Shown: one piece after another, positions 32,600 through 46,124 of the stretch
Layout of the letters: each line of letters opens with the position of its first letter
How positions within the stretch are numbered: position 1 is the first letter of the stretch
NCBI GenBank assembly: GCA_021234155.1
Contig: JAJEKV010000010.1
Location: 9,650,406-9,714,405, forward strand
Source: Isoetes taiwanensis
Taxonomy: Eukaryota; Streptophyta; Lycopodiopsida; Isoetales; Isoetaceae
Reading direction: 5' to 3'
DNA length: 64,000 nt
Notes under the pieces: generated by a model
Seen by the model: the letters and a program-made list of their open reading frames with translations, nothing else
Database searches by the model: none
Told to the model about the DNA's origin: nothing
Translations under genes and position numbers: made by a program

Positions 32600-34440
32600 A
32601 CGGCATTTCACAAAGCGGCCACTCTTCCTCGCTTCCTGCTAGGGTTGTTGGAAATAGGGCTTTCAAGCCCTAATTCGAATTTTAATGCTTTGAAAAAATT
32701 CAAAGGTCTTAATGTTCCACAATATTTATTTTTGTTTTTATTGCCACCATTGCAAGATCTATCATCACGTCTGCACTAGGGATTTTGCCTCCAAACGTTC
32801 GATAATATTGAAAGCACCATACTGACCTGGTTATTGAAGCTCCAGATAATAATCGTCTCATTTTCGTTTTCAAATCATGCTTCACAAGCATATCAAATCT
32901 ATCTGCAGCCGCCATAGGCACCCACAATCCGAGCAATAAACTGTTAAGAGGAATCCTACCATAATCGGAAAAGTATTGAGGTGAAATCAAAAGGAAGTCC
33001 AGCCGGTTTCCATTTGCAGCTCATGCATGCCCTGTGCGAACCTCTTCCATATCGCGCTACACGCCGTTTTATATCTTGCTTTCCACAGCTTGGATAAAAT
33101 GCCCTAATAACTAAACCTAGTGTTTAAGTTTATCTACTTAATTTGGTTTCATCCTTCATCATTATTTCACTAGCTTATCTTCATATATTCCTAGTGCCTT
33201 CTTTTATACCATATTTTTTATAGCCAAACCTAAGTGATGCATCATACCCCCTTTTTCTGTAATACTTAGCATAGGCCCAAAATTATCTCCATTGATATAT
33301 TTAATGTCGTACATTCAATTTTTACATGATACTATACGTGTGAGATCCACATAGAAATTTAGCAATTTCCATTCATTAAAACTATACATAGGCCTACCAA
33401 CTTCACGCTTGTTCACAAAAAATTCTCCAAAGCTTCAAAGCCAGGTCTTCGTTAGTGCCATAGGCATACAAAAAAAAGGGGAAAGAAAGAGTTTTCTTTG
33501 TATTTTCACCGTATTCGCTTGTTAAGGTATTTAGACGTCTTCGACCATGGTCTGAAGGGGTTAAAATAAGCCAATAATTATGAGCTTTAAAAAATGAAAT
33601 ACTTTCGACCATGGAAAAGAATTTGGTGCAAGGCAAATTTGAGTGAGGCTAGGGAAGCCCTTGAGACACAATTGCAAGGTTCGACCATGAAGAAATATTT
33701 AAAGTAGGGTTATGCATGGGAAAATAAGAAAATGGTCTATGCAAAAGTATTCAAGGAGTGGATTCATAACAAAAAGGTGAACATGGAATAAAAATATGGC
33801 ATGGGTGTAGGGATGGAAATAATGGCTAGGGGATTATGGTATGTAGCAGGGGGCAAGTTCAAGAATGAATAGTGAATGGAACTAAAAGAAGCAAAGTGAT
33901 GCTAAATTTTGAGATATCATGACCAGGGATCTTCTGAACTTCAACATAGTGACTTCCAAACAATGCTTAAGGAAAGGAAGGTTTAGCATGAGTGGTCAAC
34001 TCTTCTGTTGATTCAAAGTTTACCATCATAGTGAACTGTATTCTCTGCTTTTCTATGTTATGTATGTGGTGGGTAGTGTTGCTCTAGTGGATATCTTCTC
34101 CACTGGGTTTTGAGTCCCCCATGTACTCTTTGTATTCTTTTGAGTAATAAAGGTCCACGTTCATAAAAAAAAAAAAAAAAGTTTACTATCATAATTATTA
34201 TCTTTTAATCCATAGTGTTTATAATACCAAAAGATTAATTATTAGGTAAGTAATCCCGAGAGGTTTTCAAATGGAGGTTACACTGAATAAACCATAACTA
34301 AAGCCAGCTAAAAGGTTAAGCTTTTCAACCAGATAATTTAACCAAACTTTATCCAATCATATACCATGCAGGGATCTATAAGAGAGCTTTCCAATGCAAC
34401 AAATTTCACTCAAAACAGGCTTTTGGATCAATTGTTATGA
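32600..34440. other. Interior of the CACTA element without a clear gene
   Basis: AT-rich sequence with short open frames on both strands and no recognisable domain. A polyadenylation-like context ('gtactctttgtattcttttgagtaataaagg' split over 34122-34150, then an A16 run at about 34166-34181) suggests an ancient polyadenylated transcript or retro-sequence end. Confidence 0.35.
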
Positions 34441-34449
34441 TCAAAAATG

Positions 34450-34750
34450 TAAAAAAAAAAAAAAAAAAAAAAAAAAACGTTTTTTTTCTCCGACGTTTTT
34501 CCCCGACGTTTTTCTGACGCAGTTCGACGTTTGTTCTCGACGAAAATTCGACGTTACATCCGGCGCAAAAATCAAAAAAAATTAATTTTTCGACGATTTT
34601 TCCGACGCTACATGTGACGTTTAATTTCGACGATTTGATCGACGTTTTAGCCCCGACGATATATCGTCAGGAATTTAATCGTCAGGATAATCGTCAGGAT
34701 ATTCGTCAGGACATAATCATTCAATTTGTCTGACGATTTTTCTGACGCCA
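34450..34750. repeat. Right subterminal region of the CACTA element with A/T runs
   Basis: An A26-like run at 34451-34477 is followed by many GACG / CGACG / TCGTCAG motifs ('ccgacgtttttctgacgc' style) up to the inverted terminus. Orientation of the motifs is mostly inverted with respect to the left array, as expected for CACTA elements. Confidence 0.8.
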
Positions 34751-34774
34751 AACCCTCATCCTCTTGTAGTGCTC

Positions 34775-36304
34775 ACATTGAAGACCATATTTGACTCTGT
34801 TAAAGGTACGAAAAAGCCCATATATGTTTCTTTTATTGACTTTAGAAAGGCCTTTGATAAGGTACCGAGGACGAAGCTCTGGGAACGAATGGAAAAGATA
34901 AAAGTACCCAAACACTTAAGGCAAGCAGTTCGTGTGCTATATGAAAAGGTTCTGGTCCAGCTATCCTTTCCCCTATGCTTAGATGTCCAGGATTGTGTTG
35001 TAAGTAATGTCGGAGTTAAGCAAGGGTGCCCAATGTCCCCGACATTGTTTGGGTTGTTCATTGATGGCCTTGAGGAATGGCTGCAGCGGAATAGTACAGG
35101 GGGAGTATATCTAAATGGATATGTGATCCAATTACTAATGTATGCAGATGATGTGGTGATTTGTGCAAGGACACGAGAACACATGCAGCAACATTTGGAC
35201 AGCCTAGCAGATTTCTGTATCACAACGGGCATGCAAGTGAATCTTAAAAAGACTAACATTATGACGGTTGGTGCTCTTAAGCAAGAATCAGGGTTTAAAT
35301 ACAAGGGCAGCAATATTGAGACGTGTGATGCCTATAAATATTTGGGATTAGTTATAAGCAGGAATCACAAATGGAATGCTTGCATTACCCAACGGGTTGA
35401 AGGCGGGCTGAAGGCACTGTATGCTATGCAAAGCATGTGCAGAAGGATTTTTCTATGGTCATGGCAACTTAAAATGAGACTTTTTCAATCACTGGTGCAA
35501 ACTGTGGTGTTGTATGGTTGTGAGATCTGGGGCCCGAGTCTACCACAATGCCTATGGGAAGACATTGAGCAGGTTTTGAAAAGATTTTTACGCCTAGAAC
35601 TGGGTGTCAAGGTACAGACCCCATATCCGATGATGCTAGCTGAATCCGGATTCATGTCTCTTGAAGGGGAAGCTATTCTTAGATGCATTAGATACTTTAG
35701 GAAGGTGCGTAAGATGAAAAGCACAAGACTTCCATATAAGGCTATGATGGCTAGTGAGCATAAGGGATGGTTTGCAGATGTGAAAATTTGGCTCCTTAAA
35801 TGGGACATTAACTGGGAAGACTCGGTTTTAGTGCATGAGAATAAGCTCAGACAATGGATACATTTGAAGGTGAAAGCTAAACTGTGGCGGGGCCCTAAAA
35901 CCAAGATGATCCTATATAGGCAAATCATGAATCCCGCCGAAGCAGCCGGCTACTTGAAGGATAACATATCAATTAAGAAAAGACACTCTATATGCGGGGA
36001 TCGTCTTAGTTCACATCGATTGGGAGTGGAAATTGGAAGATGGGGGCAGAAAATTCCACGAACAATGCGGACTTGCAAAGTCTGTGGTGCTGATGATGTA
36101 GAAGATGAAGAACACTTTTTATTAAAGTGCCCAGCATACACTCTGATAAGAGCCCGACATGACATAATAGCATATGATCTTGATATGTTTTTCTCATTGG
36201 AAGCAGATAAGATAGGTGCATATATTGTAGAAGCATTAGACTTTAGAGAAACATATACTAAAAGTCTAAATGTTTTAATAGATGATGATTTAGAGTATGA
36301 GTGA
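34775..36304 (+). CDS. LINE-B RT core and C-terminal domain, open 3' part
   Basis: A single frame runs from the insertion point to TGA 36302. It contains FIDFRKAFDKVP (about residues 22-33), KQGCPMSPTLFGLF, YADDVVICA (about 125-133), YKYLGLVI, VVLYGCEIWGP and the end motif CKVCGADDVEDEEHFLLKCP. All catalytic features are present, but translation lacks its first half because of the CACTA element. It reads without an own start codon; the upstream part is at 29526-30041. Confidence 0.85.
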   Translation, partial: TLKTIFDSVKGTKKPIYVSFIDFRKAFDKVPRTKLWERMEKIKVPKHLRQAVRVLYEKVLVQLSFPLCLDVQDCVVSNVGVKQGCPMSPTLFGLFIDGLEEWLQRNSTGGVYLNGYVIQLLMYADDVVICARTREHMQQHLDSLADFCITTGMQVNLKKTNIMTVGALKQESGFKYKGSNIETCDAYKYLGLVISRNHKWNACITQRVEGGLKALYAMQSMCRRIFLWSWQLKMRLFQSLVQTVVLYGCEIWGPSLPQCLWEDIEQVLKRFLRLELGVKVQTPYPMMLAESGFMSLEGEAILRCIRYFRKVRKMKSTRLPYKAMMASEHKGWFADVKIWLLKWDINWEDSVLVHENKLRQWIHLKVKAKLWRGPKTKMILYRQIMNPAEAAGYLKDNISIKKRHSICGDRLSSHRLGVEIGRWGQKIPRTMRTCKVCGADDVEDEEHFLLKCPAYTLIRARHDIIAYDLDMFFSLEADKIGAYIVEALDFRETYTKSLNVLIDDDLEYE

Positions 36305-36420
36305 GAGTGAGGATTTAGATGAGGACTCCTGAGACTCATCTACTATTTTATTGTGATTTGTAACACTTGTCGTCCTGATAGGCCCTCGAGAGGCCTCCTA
36401 TAGACGTAATACATTTCATT

Positions 36421-38049
<1,629 letters not shown>

Positions 38050-39122
38050 GTACTGTTGTGCTTCTGTTTAGATTAAAATTAACGTATCACTAAGTCCTTC
38101 TAGTGGAGCTCTCTTGTTATTGATATTTCCCTAAACATATGTACATTGGGACGTGTGTTGTATCCAGGTTTCCATTACAATGTTTCTGCTTATTCTTAGT
38201 GCATCCATTACCTAGTTTTTTAACAAAAAGGTTTTTTCACCACCATTGTTAAAATTTGCCGTATAATATTAACGAAAAATAAAAAACGAACTTTACTGAA
38301 AAACAGCGATTAGGGTTCTTGTTTTTGATCTGGCCGATTGACAGATGGTGGGATCGGATCCTTAACCTAAATCCATCCTGATATGTTTCACATACCGGTG
38401 GTCCATGCAAAGAACTCGTTTATGGGATTGACACTTGTCGGCTGCATACACAGGTAACGATTCACAGATTATGATTTAAATAGGGATAAGTGTTGGAATT
38501 TCGATTATCCAAATCCAGATTTGCTGTTATAACTCCTCTTAGGCACGTGGATTCATCATCCTCTCAAAATAACAGCAGATGATAAAGACTTTTTCAACCG
38601 GTACCAATTCATTATTCTCTAGAAAAATCCAGCAATTCTGAGATATGGCATCTACGTCAAGTTTTGTTGATGAAGAGGGATCTTCAAATCAGGTCTGGTA
38701 CAGTAATGATTGAATTAATTCTATTTAATTTTGGGTCTGGTAGAACAATCGGCATTTGTGGGCCAGATTTCTTTAAACTTCTTCTTCCTATAGTTATACT
38801 GGGTTTTTTATCCATTGTAAGTGGAATAGGTTAATCTAAGATTGATCTGTAGCGCAGTTGGTATGAATACTTCCTAGACCCAATTAGATGTCGGGCTGTT
38901 GGAATGGTTTAATCTATGATTTACCAGCAGGTTACTTGTACTCTTTACAGCCTAGACTTAAGTAATCATTGTTTTGTTTATTTGCCCTTGTTTGGTGACT
39001 GAAAATTGGCCTTGTTGCTGGATTGACACACTTGAACCACTGGCTTTTCGGATTATTGAAACCACTATGAACCTATTGTATGGCCATGTCTTATGTCTAC
39101 ATTTTTATATCTTTCTTTGCTA
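38050..39122. other. Unassigned AT-rich region
   Basis: No coding exon is convincing. A tRNA-like A-box string, 'tagcgcagttgg' (38852-38863), is present without a good B box. The region ends at the outer Helitron-type terminus at 39123. It may be the 3' remainder of the RT element or host intergenic DNA. Confidence 0.3.
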
Positions 39123-41149
39123 CTAGTTATGGTGCCCGGCGTTGCCGGGCTTTAGATCCATATGAACTCGAAATGGGGCTTTGGGCAATTTTTGCTAAAA
39201 TACATAGTGGAAGAGGAGTAAATAGTTTGATATATATTGCATTAATTTTGGTACGCTTGCAAATGTTCTAAAAATATATACCACTCCATTTATATTTGGA
39301 TGGGTATTCTATTAATCACCCCTGGAATAAATAGCATGCGGTTTTCGATGGGGGCAGTTTACACATATGTATTGTTTGTTCTTGTGTTGTTTATCATTTT
39401 CGAGTTTTTGTCTAGTGCTAATAATTATAGTCATATAACCTCAGTTCTATGACACTATGACACTATTCTATTCTATTCTACTAGTTATGAAGCCCAGCGT
39501 TGCTGGGCATAAGTTAGAAACTTGTAAATTTTTTCGCTACTATATTCGTCATATTGATGTAGACAACTATTCTATGATACATATTTCCACGCCTTACATA
39601 GCAGTCTAATATGAAAGGGGCAAATGAAGATCCATCAGGACATGGCACTAACATGAGATATTGAAACTATGTCTTTTTTATTATATGATATGATACATAC
39701 ATTACAATTACAATATGAGCATCATATTATAAAGGGAAATTTTATTATAAACAATAATTCCATTCTTTAATACTAAAGGGGGTTTTAAAGGTGTTGGAAA
39801 AATTAAATTATTTTTTGTTTGACAATATTTCTCTTAATGTTTCTAAGAAAAAATCATATTCTTTTTTGTTTGAAAATATTTCTCTTAATGCTTATGAGAA
39901 GAAAGAAAAACGATAATTAAGAAGGTTTTTCTGATCTATAAGATCAAACTGTACATATGGGTGTATTTCTTGTACATTGGGCAATAAGAGCGTGATATGC
40001 ATCGCAACATGTCGTATCCAAAAAGATTATTTAAGCTAAAACTGCCGTATACATTACATGCAACCCATTTTTAATGCAAGAAAAGGAATGTCCACTGTAA
40101 TTGCAGTCTGGCAATGGTAAAAAAGGAAAGCTTCAAATTGTTGTATCCTTTCAGTATTGTAAATGATAAAACTCAACCTGTTAAAGATCCTCTGCATAGC
40201 ATGTGAAACAAAGAACCTTACTTTGCATTGATGCTTTGTTGCTTTAACACTTTCATTTCCCCAACCTTGCATTTGTGTCAAAGGCCTTGAACTGGATCTC
40301 CCGCTTTATATATGCCACCAGACTTCCATATCTCCTTGAGACAATTCAGCTTGTCAGCCTTACTGAAATAGCAAAAAAGACAATTATCTGATATGAAATG
40401 AAATCCAATTCAGAAAATGCTACTTTTCGTAATCATTATCATACCATACAATTAGCTGTCATAATCATGAGAGCATCAGGCATTTTTACATTCCTTAAAT
40501 CCATTGATACAACTTTGCTTCATGGCATTTGCAGGATTTATGTTGCTAAACTATAGGTGAAGCTTAAGAGAATGTACAACAAATGTGAAATTGGGGTTGA
40601 AACCTACTTCTGGAAAGCAATAATCTCTTCTACGGTACCCCATTCAAGGCCATAAAATTATGCATGGCAACCTCTAAGGCTATTTGAACAAAGCCATAAA
40701 TTGTCATCTTTTCCTTGCAGAAAACCTTCCTGCCAAACTCTACGCCCAGATTCTACATTTATGGCAACACTAAAACCTTAGCTTCTCCAAGGCCATAGAA
40801 GCCTTTCTTACCTAAATCAAGATTGTTCCTTGCAATAAGTAGAAAATAAATCCGTGCTTGCGTTCATATGCAGTATAAACATATCTAGCAGGTTAACTAA
40901 GATTTTCTAAGCCCATATACTGAGAAATGGCCTGGAATATTTTACTCTGCTTTTGCATGATGCTGGATGTGACATCAACATTTCATTTGCAACCAACGCC
41001 AAGTTCCCAAGGCTGATATAGTCAATGGATCAGCAGAGCAGGCTAGGTATGGTTGCAGAGTAGGCTAGTTATTGTTTGAGATTAAATGTTTGTCAATAGA
41101 GCCCATTTTTGCTCATAGGAGATCGCTCTTCTGTATTCTCCTAACTTAG

Positions 41150-41485
41150 TCATCCACAACCCTTAAGATGCTGCAATGACATGGAAAAAAACAACAGATG
41201 CACAAAGACATGACGGTTTAAGAGCCCAAGATACCTTAATATCGCAAATTCATTGAAGCTCCTTTGGCATACCTCTGCCACAGAACACAAAACAGGAAGG
41301 AAAAGAGCTTGATGGAGCAAGGATACAGGGCATCCACTCTGAAATAACAACGAAACAAAATTGTTAGAAACAAAGAACAAAAACCAGCGAGCTTTGCCAT
41401 GGCAAGGTAGAACTGGGATCCATGGCATGGCAAACAGAGTTAAGACCATATGGAACTCAGGGTTCACCTGCATTAGATTCTTCAA
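41150..41485 (-). other. Open segment within H3, possible captured exon
   Basis: A 111-codon minus-strand frame (VLTLFAMPWIPVLPCHGKAR ...) is open but shows no domain and has no certain splice sites. It may be a captured gene piece or chance. I would not call it a gene. Confidence 0.2.
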
Positions 41486-41784
41486 TTCGCATAGGAAAAC
41501 GTTTCAAATCCCTAAGATTTCATCCAGTTACATCCTTGGTTAAGAAACAACCCAGATCAATTGCCCCGGAGTTTCCATATGCTGTCCCGGATTTTCCATG
41601 GCTCTGTATTTTCGCTAAACCTAGTAGAACCCAGCTTCAAAATTTCCGTTGAACCTAACTTAGTAGAATCCAGCTTCAAATTTTTTGACTGCCCCAGTTC
41701 TAACATCCTAGCCCATGCATCCGATCCAGACCCGCTGCTACTGCTACTATACATCTACACCAAAGATTACTGCCTTGTCATAAA

Positions 41785-41905
41785 GAACGCCGGACTCCAT
41801 GCGCTGAACCCTAATCATCCCTCGAAAATTAATCTACAATGATGATTATGAACACGCTTACATCCGGACTCCATGCGCCGAACCCTCGAAAATTAATCTA
41901 CAATG
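41785..41905. repeat. Short direct repeat near the 5' side of H3
   Basis: 'ccggactccatgcgctgaac' and 'ccggactccatgcgccgaac', each followed by 'tcgaaaattaatctacaatg', lie about 80 bp apart (about 41790 and 41865). Confidence 0.7.
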
Positions 41906-42211
41906 ATTATTGACATGTTTACATCTAAAAAGCCTACGCCATGCCTCTCAAAATCAATGGGACCGACAGGAGCCCGGTTCTAAAATCCATAAATTAAAAG
42001 CCAAACAAAGTCTCGAACTGTTGTTTACTGTGGCAGGCGCTTCAGACGGTTTCCCGCCAGCTGCTTTTTGTAAGAGCCATCGCCGCCGTAGCCCTAAACT
42101 CAACCACATTGAATCTCAACCATAGACTTAATTAATGACTTAATGATTAAATCTCAGCCGTTGGATCTAGGGCGTGGTCCATTACTTGCACTAAAACATT
42201 ATAATATAAGA

Positions 42212-42865
42212 TAAGATATTTGCTGATTACTGCAAAAATGCATTTAAATGGTTCTTATTTGCCGATCTGACTATGCGTTTCTATGATCTTGTTATTTTCT
42301 ACATTTATCTGGATATGATTTGGGTCTTTATCCTATGCGTGCAGCACAATATGTTTCTTAAGGATTGTTCCGTTAATATCTTACATTAGGCTCCAGATTT
42401 GGTAGCGGATTTACATTAATGCAATTTATGTGCTACAATATAATTTACTGATTTAAGTTTCTTTGGACCGTGGTTTGCATTCATAGATGCTTAAAAGGTC
42501 TGACATCGATAACAAGTGGTTCTTTGCGACGACACCTGTAATACGGATTGCGAACTAACTTCGTTTGTTTGCTTTCTATGGATGCAGGTAACAGCAAAGA
42601 CCTTGACCTTTGACGTATTGTTGAACAACAGAAGTTGCCTTTATAGAAGGGAGTAAAATGTTCTGTTGCTCTGAATGTTAATATGTAATTTGCTTTCAGA
42701 GTATATTTTACGGTCCTATTTTTGTTGCTATCTTACAATTATTTTATTAAGATCTTGCTTCATTGGGTTTAGCAAATGCTAAGGTGTTCTACACTCTCTC
42801 TCTCCCCCTCTCTCTCTTCCCCTATGGATGGATCAAATGGATGACAATGAACTAAATATGGCAGG
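42212..42865. other. Unassigned region between H3 and LINE-C
   Basis: AT-rich; includes a short TC-rich patch (about 42789-42822, ctctctctcccc...) just before LINE-C coding begins. No gene was found. The TC patch again lies at a LINE 5' boundary, though here it is short and impure. Confidence 0.35.
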
Positions 42866-43066
42866 TTGGGTAACACATTGGATCAAGACAAGTGGCCTAC
42901 AGCAATGGGAAACTTGTTGAGTACGTGTGGAGGCTTAAACTTGGTAATCTACAATGGGATAAGGAATTTCCCAGGCACTTAGCGTTGCACATGCAAGGGC
43001 AAAAGCATAGTCGATTATCTCATTGCATCGGAGAATTTCCTGGAGCAAGTTACACATTTCCAAATA

Positions 43067-43889
43067 TTGGATGTTAGAAAAGAATCAGATCATGTACCTC
43101 TAATAGCACACATTGCAGTCACTGGAAAAGCGCAATACCAGGCACATATTAACATTGACCGCATTCATGTCAATCCAAGGAAAAATGATAAATATCAGGA
43201 ATATTGCGAGGAATGTATAGAAAAGATAGATTGGCCACGTGGGGCTGCCATGATGAGCGAGGTTCTGACCTCTCTGGTGCTTGATGCAGCAAGAAAATGC
43301 TTTGATTCAGGAAGAAGAAGAAAGGGCCTGCCGTATAATGGGTGGTTTGATGAAGAATGCAAGCTGAAAAGGGCGCAATATAAGAGAGCATATGGGCAAG
43401 AAAGGCTGCGGTTAATCAAAGAGTATAAGACTCTGGTCAGGCGCAAGAAAAGAACATTTATAGGCCTTAAGCAAGAAGAGCTGGTCACAAAACTATTAGC
43501 AGACCCAAATCAATTCTGGAAGAGAATGAAGCGCAAGCAGCAAAGCAGTACACAATTGTCATTGGAGGACCTTGTAGGCCAAGTAAAGAAGCTTTATCAC
43601 ATTGACAATGTTGTTGATCAGGAGCAAGTGGGCAAATCTGAATTAATTTTCTTGGCAGATGATGTACATGACGGCTTGGCAAAACTTGCAAATGGGAAAG
43701 CGGCTGATAGCTTGGGCATGGTGGCTGAAATGCTTAAATGGGCAGGAGCGGGGTTAGTCGGAAAAATAACAGAAATGCTAAACTTTGCAATGCAAGAGGG
43801 GTTCCTACTGGCATGGCAAATTAATTGGGTTGTCCCAATCCATAAGGCAGGGGATGCGCGCGATCTGAATAATTATCGGATGATTATGG
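43067..43889 (+). pseudogene. LINE-C endonuclease end, linker and RT N-terminus
   Basis: The frame reads RKESDHVPLIAHIAVTGKAQ, a linker with NGWFDEECKLKRAQYKRAYG, then GLAKLANGKAADSLGMVAEM, LKWAGAGLVGKITEML and NWVVPIHKAGDARDLNNYRM. It is cut at 43890 by the hAT MITE. The frame continues at 44555 (VSNLFAKLFATILEHKISTW). Confidence 0.8.
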
Positions 43890-44546
43890 CAGGGATAGGT
43901 TCTATACGTACAAAATCAAAATTCCTGACGTATAAAGTCAAAAAATACGTATTTTTTAATAAAATACGTATTTAACGTATAAAAACCTCGCCGGCCGGAA
44001 AAAAATTTCATGTCGCTGAAAGCTTCGATGGAAAGCTGTGACGCTGAAACTTTTTCGTGACGCGAACCAAGAAAACACGACGCGAAAAAAAAAAAAAAAT
44101 TTTTTTTTTTTTCACGACGAAACTCCCCGTTTAAGCGTCTGCGAAAAAAAGTTTCACGTCTGTTTGTTTATACGATTTACAGACGCCAAATTTGAATTTC
44201 AAATTCGTAAAAAAAAAAAAAAAAAAAAAAAAAATAAAAAATTTTTGAATTCAAATTTCGCAGACGTCTGAAAACCTTCGTTTCAGCGTCAGATAAAATA
44301 GAAGGTTTTCACAGACGCTGAACCCCGCAAAAAAAAAAAAAAATTTTTTTTTTTTTTTTTTTTTTCACAGACGTTTTTTACTATTTCACGACGCTGAATT
44401 AGAAGGTTTCACAGACGCGAAAATCTTCCGACGAATTTTTTTTTTTTTTTGCCGTATTTTTTACGTTTTATACGGCAAATATGTGCCGTATCATACAATT
44501 CATACGTATTCCGTATAAAACGTACAACGTATTGAACCTATCCCTG
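43890..44546. mobile_element. hAT-type MITE, 657 bp
   Basis: Termini are CAGGGATAGGTTCTATACGT and its inverted partner with one mismatch (TTCAATACGT). The 8-bp target duplication GATTATGG lies at 43882-43889 and 44547-44554. CAGGG ends with an 8-bp duplication indicate the hAT superfamily. The interior has no coding capacity; it holds TACGTATTTT-type subterminal motifs, GACGCTGAA / CAGACG motifs and four long A/T runs. Removal restores the LINE-C frame. Confidence 0.9.
44085..44460. repeat. A/T homopolymer runs in inverted pairs inside the hAT MITE
   Basis: Runs such as A14-T13 (44085-44112), A26-like (44209-44233), A13-T23-like (44330-44365) and T14 (44436-44450) alternate with CAGACG / GACGCTGAA motifs. 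The A-T junctions are self-complementary and could extrude as hairpins. Confidence 0.75.
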
Positions 44547-44554
44547 GATTATGG

Positions 44555-45056
44555 TGAGCAATCTATTTGCAAAGCTATTTGCCACTATTCTTGAGCATAA
44601 GATCAGTACATGGGCTGAGTTGCATGAGGTGCGGGCCAAGGGACAAGCGGGTTTTAGACCCAATAAATGCACCATTGACCACTTGGTTACATTCAGAGCT
44701 ATGATGGACACAGTCAAGGGGACTAGAAAACCATTGTTTGCAGGATTCGTAGACTTTTCTAAGGCATTTGATATGGTGCCTAGGGGAAATTTGTGGGAGA
44801 GTTTGGAGAGAATTAAGGTGCCTGTACACCTGAGAGATGTTGTGCGGATACTATATGATAAGGTGCTAGTGAAATTATCATTCCCATTTGACGGTCAGTG
44901 CGCGGAGCAGGTGGAAAGTAATATTGGCGTCAAGCAGGGATGTCCTCTTTCACCTACGCTTTTTGGCATCTTTATTGATGACTTGGAAAATTGGATTGTC
45001 GCTCAGGGTGGGGGTGGTACCCAACTTGCGGGATATGTTATTCTTTTATTGTTATA
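44555..45056 (+). pseudogene. LINE-C RT core up to the YADD codon
   Basis: The frame reads VSNLFAKLFATILEHKISTW, AGFRPNKCTIDHLVTFRAMM, GFVDFSKAFDMVPRGN (motif A), KQGCPLSPTLFGIFIDDLEN and GYVILLLLY. Helitron H4 starts within the Tyr codon at 45057. The catalytic Ala-Asp-Asp continues at 48154. Confidence 0.8.
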
Positions 45057-45254
45057 CTAGTAACGGTGCCCAGCGTTGCTGGGCATTTAAGTTGAAAACC
45101 TGTATGAACAGGACATAAGTTGAGAACCAGTATGAACAGAAACCTGTTCAGCTCATACTCCAGTGTCATAAATTTACTATATTAGAAAGTGTCCAGCGTT
45201 GCTGAGCTATAAGGCGGTTGTGTCTTAACATTTATAAGATTGGACTTGAATTGC

Positions 45255-46124
45255 TATGTCATTGTTATGTTGTAGAATTTGGTTCCATCAACTTCTTGGC
45301 TATATTTGAATACATCCAATGGTGATTTTAAATGTCTTTATGTTGTGGAATCCATTGTGTATACTTGAATACATCCAATGCACCATGTTGGCAATTTAGA
45401 TATTTGAATTAATTCAAGCCTCAATAGAAAACCAATGCACCACATGGCATTTATTGAAGTAATTCAAGTCTAAATAGAAAACCAAGTCTAAATGGCCCCA
45501 CTTTCTTATCAAACTACCTATTGTCAATAACACCTTGCAAATAATTTAGGTCCTTTCTTGCACTTTATTACAAAGAATACAAACTAATGCGTTATTGATG
45601 AAGAAAATCTAACCCAAATTTTGTATACATTGTCAAGCAACATCTTGCAATATCAAGGTTTTAAAGCCGGTAACAACGGTGAAAGCTATGTCATTGTTAT
45701 GGTTATGTTGTAGAATTTGGTTCCATCAACTTCTTGGCTATATTTGAATACATCCAATGGTGATTTTAAATGTCTTTATGTTGTGGAATCCATTGTGTAT
45801 ACTTGAATACATCCAATGCACCATGTTGGCAATTTAGATATTTAAATTAATTCAAGCCTCAATAGAAAACCAATGCACCACATGGCATTTATTGAAGTAA
45901 TTCAAGTCTAAATAGAAAACCAAGTCTAAATGGCCCCACTTTCTTATCAAACTACCTATTGTCAATAACACCTTGCAAATAATTTAGGTCCTTTCTTGCA
46001 CTTTATTACAAAGAATACAAACTGATGCGTTATTGATGAAGAAAATCTAACCCAAATTTGTATACATTGTCAAGCAACATCTTGCAATATCAAGGTTTTA
46101 AAGCCGGTAACAAAAAACGGTGAA
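45255..46124. repeat. Near-identical 435-bp tandem duplication inside H4
   Basis: Copy 1 (45255-45688) and copy 2 (45689-46124) both start 'ctatgtcattgttatg' and end 'aaagccggtaaca..cggtgaa'. They differ by only a few bases and small indels (for example 'actaatgcg' versus 'actgatgcg'), so the duplication is recent compared with the Helitron itself. Confidence 0.9.

Larger units (their letters stand above)
30042..34771. mobile_element. CACTA (En/Spm-type) element, 4.7 kb, non-autonomous
   Basis: It starts CACTACAAGAGAATAAG and ends in the inverted CTCATCCTCTTGTAGTG, with terminal inverted repeats of about 28-30 bp. The 3-bp target duplication CTC lies at 30039-30041 and 34772-34774. Both subterminal regions are arrays of TCGTCAG / CTGACGA-type motifs. 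No recognised transposase is inside; instead a minus-strand multi-exon gene fragment is present. Excision with one CTC restores the LINE-B RT frame. Confidence 0.9.
39123..42211 (-). mobile_element. Helitron H3, non-autonomous, with two 3' termini
   Basis: On the minus strand it begins TCTTATATTATAATGTTTTA at 42211. Two Helitron 3' ends follow: CTAG at 39481 with hairpin GCCCAGC-GTT-GCTGGGC, and a second CTAG at 39123 with hairpin GCCCGGC-GTT-GCCGGGC. Either 2731 or 3089 bp may be the mobile unit. The pair of compensating base changes in the outer hairpin supports its function. No Rep/helicase gene is seen. Confidence 0.75.

Noticed and set aside
38845-38900. tRNA gene suggested by 'tagcgcagttgg'
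   Set aside because: No B box at the right distance and no cloverleaf pairing.
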